DNA of 64,000 bases, from the NCBI RefSeq assembly GCF_000331105.1, contig NC_020054.1:2760813-2824812 (forward strand), in the 5' to 3' direction. Below are positions 63,161-64,000 of the stretch, piece by piece (the stretch's first letter is position 1; every line of letters starts with the position of its first letter). Under the pieces are notes generated by a model. It had not been told where the DNA came from. It saw nothing but the letters and a program-made list of their open reading frames with translations, and made no database searches. The stretch is from Fibrella aestuarina BUZ 2 (GTDB lineage: Bacteria; Bacteroidota; Bacteroidia; Cytophagales; Spirosomataceae). The position numbers were made by a program, and so were the translations under genes.

Positions 63161-64000
63161 ATGGCGCAGCCTTACCAGCCTTCCGACGTGAAGGCGTTTT
63201 TTCGGAGGTGGCTCAAACCCACGCCGCCCGCCCCGCCTCGCTCCATCAAGGCGGAGTACCTGGCCGATGGCATCGACCAGATGATCGACATGCTGTCGGT
63301 CAACACCTGGGCTCCAGTATTTGGCCTGGTCAGCGACGGACTACGGCTGGTGATCCAGATCGTCGACTGGACCGGTGGCCTCGGCCCCAAGCCGAATACG
63401 GGTGAGTACATCGGCACCACAGGCCGGGTGGCCAACATTGCCGACGCGGTGAGCATTCGTGGCACTCAGGGCATTAAAGGCTGGTCGCCCCTTCTGCAAT
63501 TGCAAAGCACTGCGCCGGTAGGTGGCACCTGGGTCGAGGGCATAGTACTGAAAGTGGTCGACTGGACTGGTGGCGAAGGCAACAAACCGGGTCTGGGTTA
63601 CGTGGGCGCGAACGGCATCGTCGCTGACGCGAGTCAGGCGGTCAATGTTCGCGGGGCTTCGTGGTTTGCCTCCGACACGGTACCGCTAGACCTGAGCGAT
63701 CCGGCTGCCTTTGGGCAACGGGGCGATTTGTGCCTGCACACGCTGACCGGCGACGTGTACCGCTGTGAGTTGGGTACGGGCCGCTGGATGCTGAAAGGCA
63801 ACCTGCGCGGCATTCCAGGCCTGAACTGGCGCGGGGCCTGGGTGGCTAACACGGTGTACGCCGTTGGCGATGTGGTGGCCACTGGTGGCAGCGCCTACGT
63901 GCGGAAAGTAGCCGGCTCATCAGGTAGCAGCTTTAGCGGCGTGGGAGCCAATTGGGACCTGTTGGTGGCCAAAGGCGACAAGGGCGATCAGGGCAACCGG
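63161..64000 (+). CDS. tail-fibre-like protein, cut by the window end
   Basis: An ATG at 63161 opens a frame that continues through the right edge (280 codons visible). It has a Pro-rich start, two tandem repeats of about 45 residues (VIQIVDWTGGLGPKPNTGEY and VLKVVDWTGGEGNKPGLGYV), a module with NWRGAWVANTVYAVGDVVAT that resembles carbohydrate-binding family 5/12 units of phage fibres, and then a collagen-like KGDKGDQGN. These are the features of a receptor-binding fibre, though the same parts occur in surface adhesins. Confidence 0.75.
   Translation, partial: MAQPYQPSDVKAFFRRWLKPTPPAPPRSIKAEYLADGIDQMIDMLSVNTWAPVFGLVSDGLRLVIQIVDWTGGLGPKPNTGEYIGTTGRVANIADAVSIRGTQGIKGWSPLLQLQSTAPVGGTWVEGIVLKVVDWTGGEGNKPGLGYVGANGIVADASQAVNVRGASWFASDTVPLDLSDPAAFGQRGDLCLHTLTGDVYRCELGTGRWMLKGNLRGIPGLNWRGAWVANTVYAVGDVVATGGSAYVRKVAGSSGSSFSGVGANWDLLVAKGDKGDQGNR

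Overview
The window is bacterial DNA, most likely from a member of the Bacteroidota in the order Cytophagales (Spirosoma and relatives). Evidence for this: a SusC/SusD pair next to a hybrid two-component regulator, a type IX secretion sorting tail on a large modular secreted protein, PUR-type (DUF3276) and DUF164 zinc-ribbon housekeeping proteins typical of the phylum, and moderately GC-rich coding DNA. The assignment is by family content only. No rRNA, tRNA or CRISPR array was recognised.

Layout. Bases 1-8.3 kb are ordinary chromosome: the 3' end of groEL, a myo-inositol oxygenase, a Nif3-like metal protein, a coiled-coil zinc-ribbon protein, a DUF58 protein, an RlpA-like protein, a PUR-domain protein and the ATPase YchF. 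Bases 8.3-17.4 kb hold a TetR regulator, a GH29 fucosidase, two tandem outer-membrane barrels, an acyl-CoA dehydrogenase with the isovaleryl-type catalytic Glu, an ECF sigma factor overlapping a membrane anti-sigma-like gene, and a beta-propeller/phosphoesterase lipoprotein. At 17.4-17.9 kb lie an IS110-family remnant and a long perfect hairpin.

Bases 17.9-32.7 kb form a polysaccharide utilisation locus. SusC, SusD and a 1797-residue multidomain esterase-like protein (unknown N-terminal domain, SGNH hydrolase, Ig-like, discoidin, laminin-G-like and two CBM3-like modules, T9SS tail) lie on the minus strand, and a hybrid two-component sensor/AraC regulator is divergent from them. Then come a GH3-beta-lactamase fusion, small secreted and cytoplasmic proteins, a GDSL hydrolase, MazG, an MFS exporter, and a convergent pair made of a GT2/GH26-like fusion and a GH2-like lipoprotein that probably handles an exopolysaccharide. 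Bases 44.6-53 kb are accessory: an SDR without its catalytic Tyr, a decayed serine resolvase, a TPR protein, a large cytochrome-c/propeller protein, a Crp/Fnr regulator beside two small membrane proteins with a dyad in the leader, and an IS5-family remnant.

Bases 53.1-64.0 kb look like the left part of a prophage or related element. There is a lox/dif-like dyad at the edge, a membrane protein, an XRE repressor divergent from a small early gene across a palindromic operator, a tightly overlapping early operon (primase-helicase, C2H2 zinc-finger protein, HNH nuclease, many small unknowns), a striking array of eight alternating TGTWACA heptamers, then a small regulator-like gene and two structural genes (a tail-like protein and a tail fibre cut by the window end). 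No integrase, terminase, portal or capsid gene is inside the window.

The most unusual signals are the GT2-GH26 fusion with His at the nucleophile position, the TGTWACA array, four TAACATT repeats phased at exactly 11 bp, the large modular PUL protein, and a strong excess of the heptamer GGTACGT/ACGTACC across the chromosomal part.
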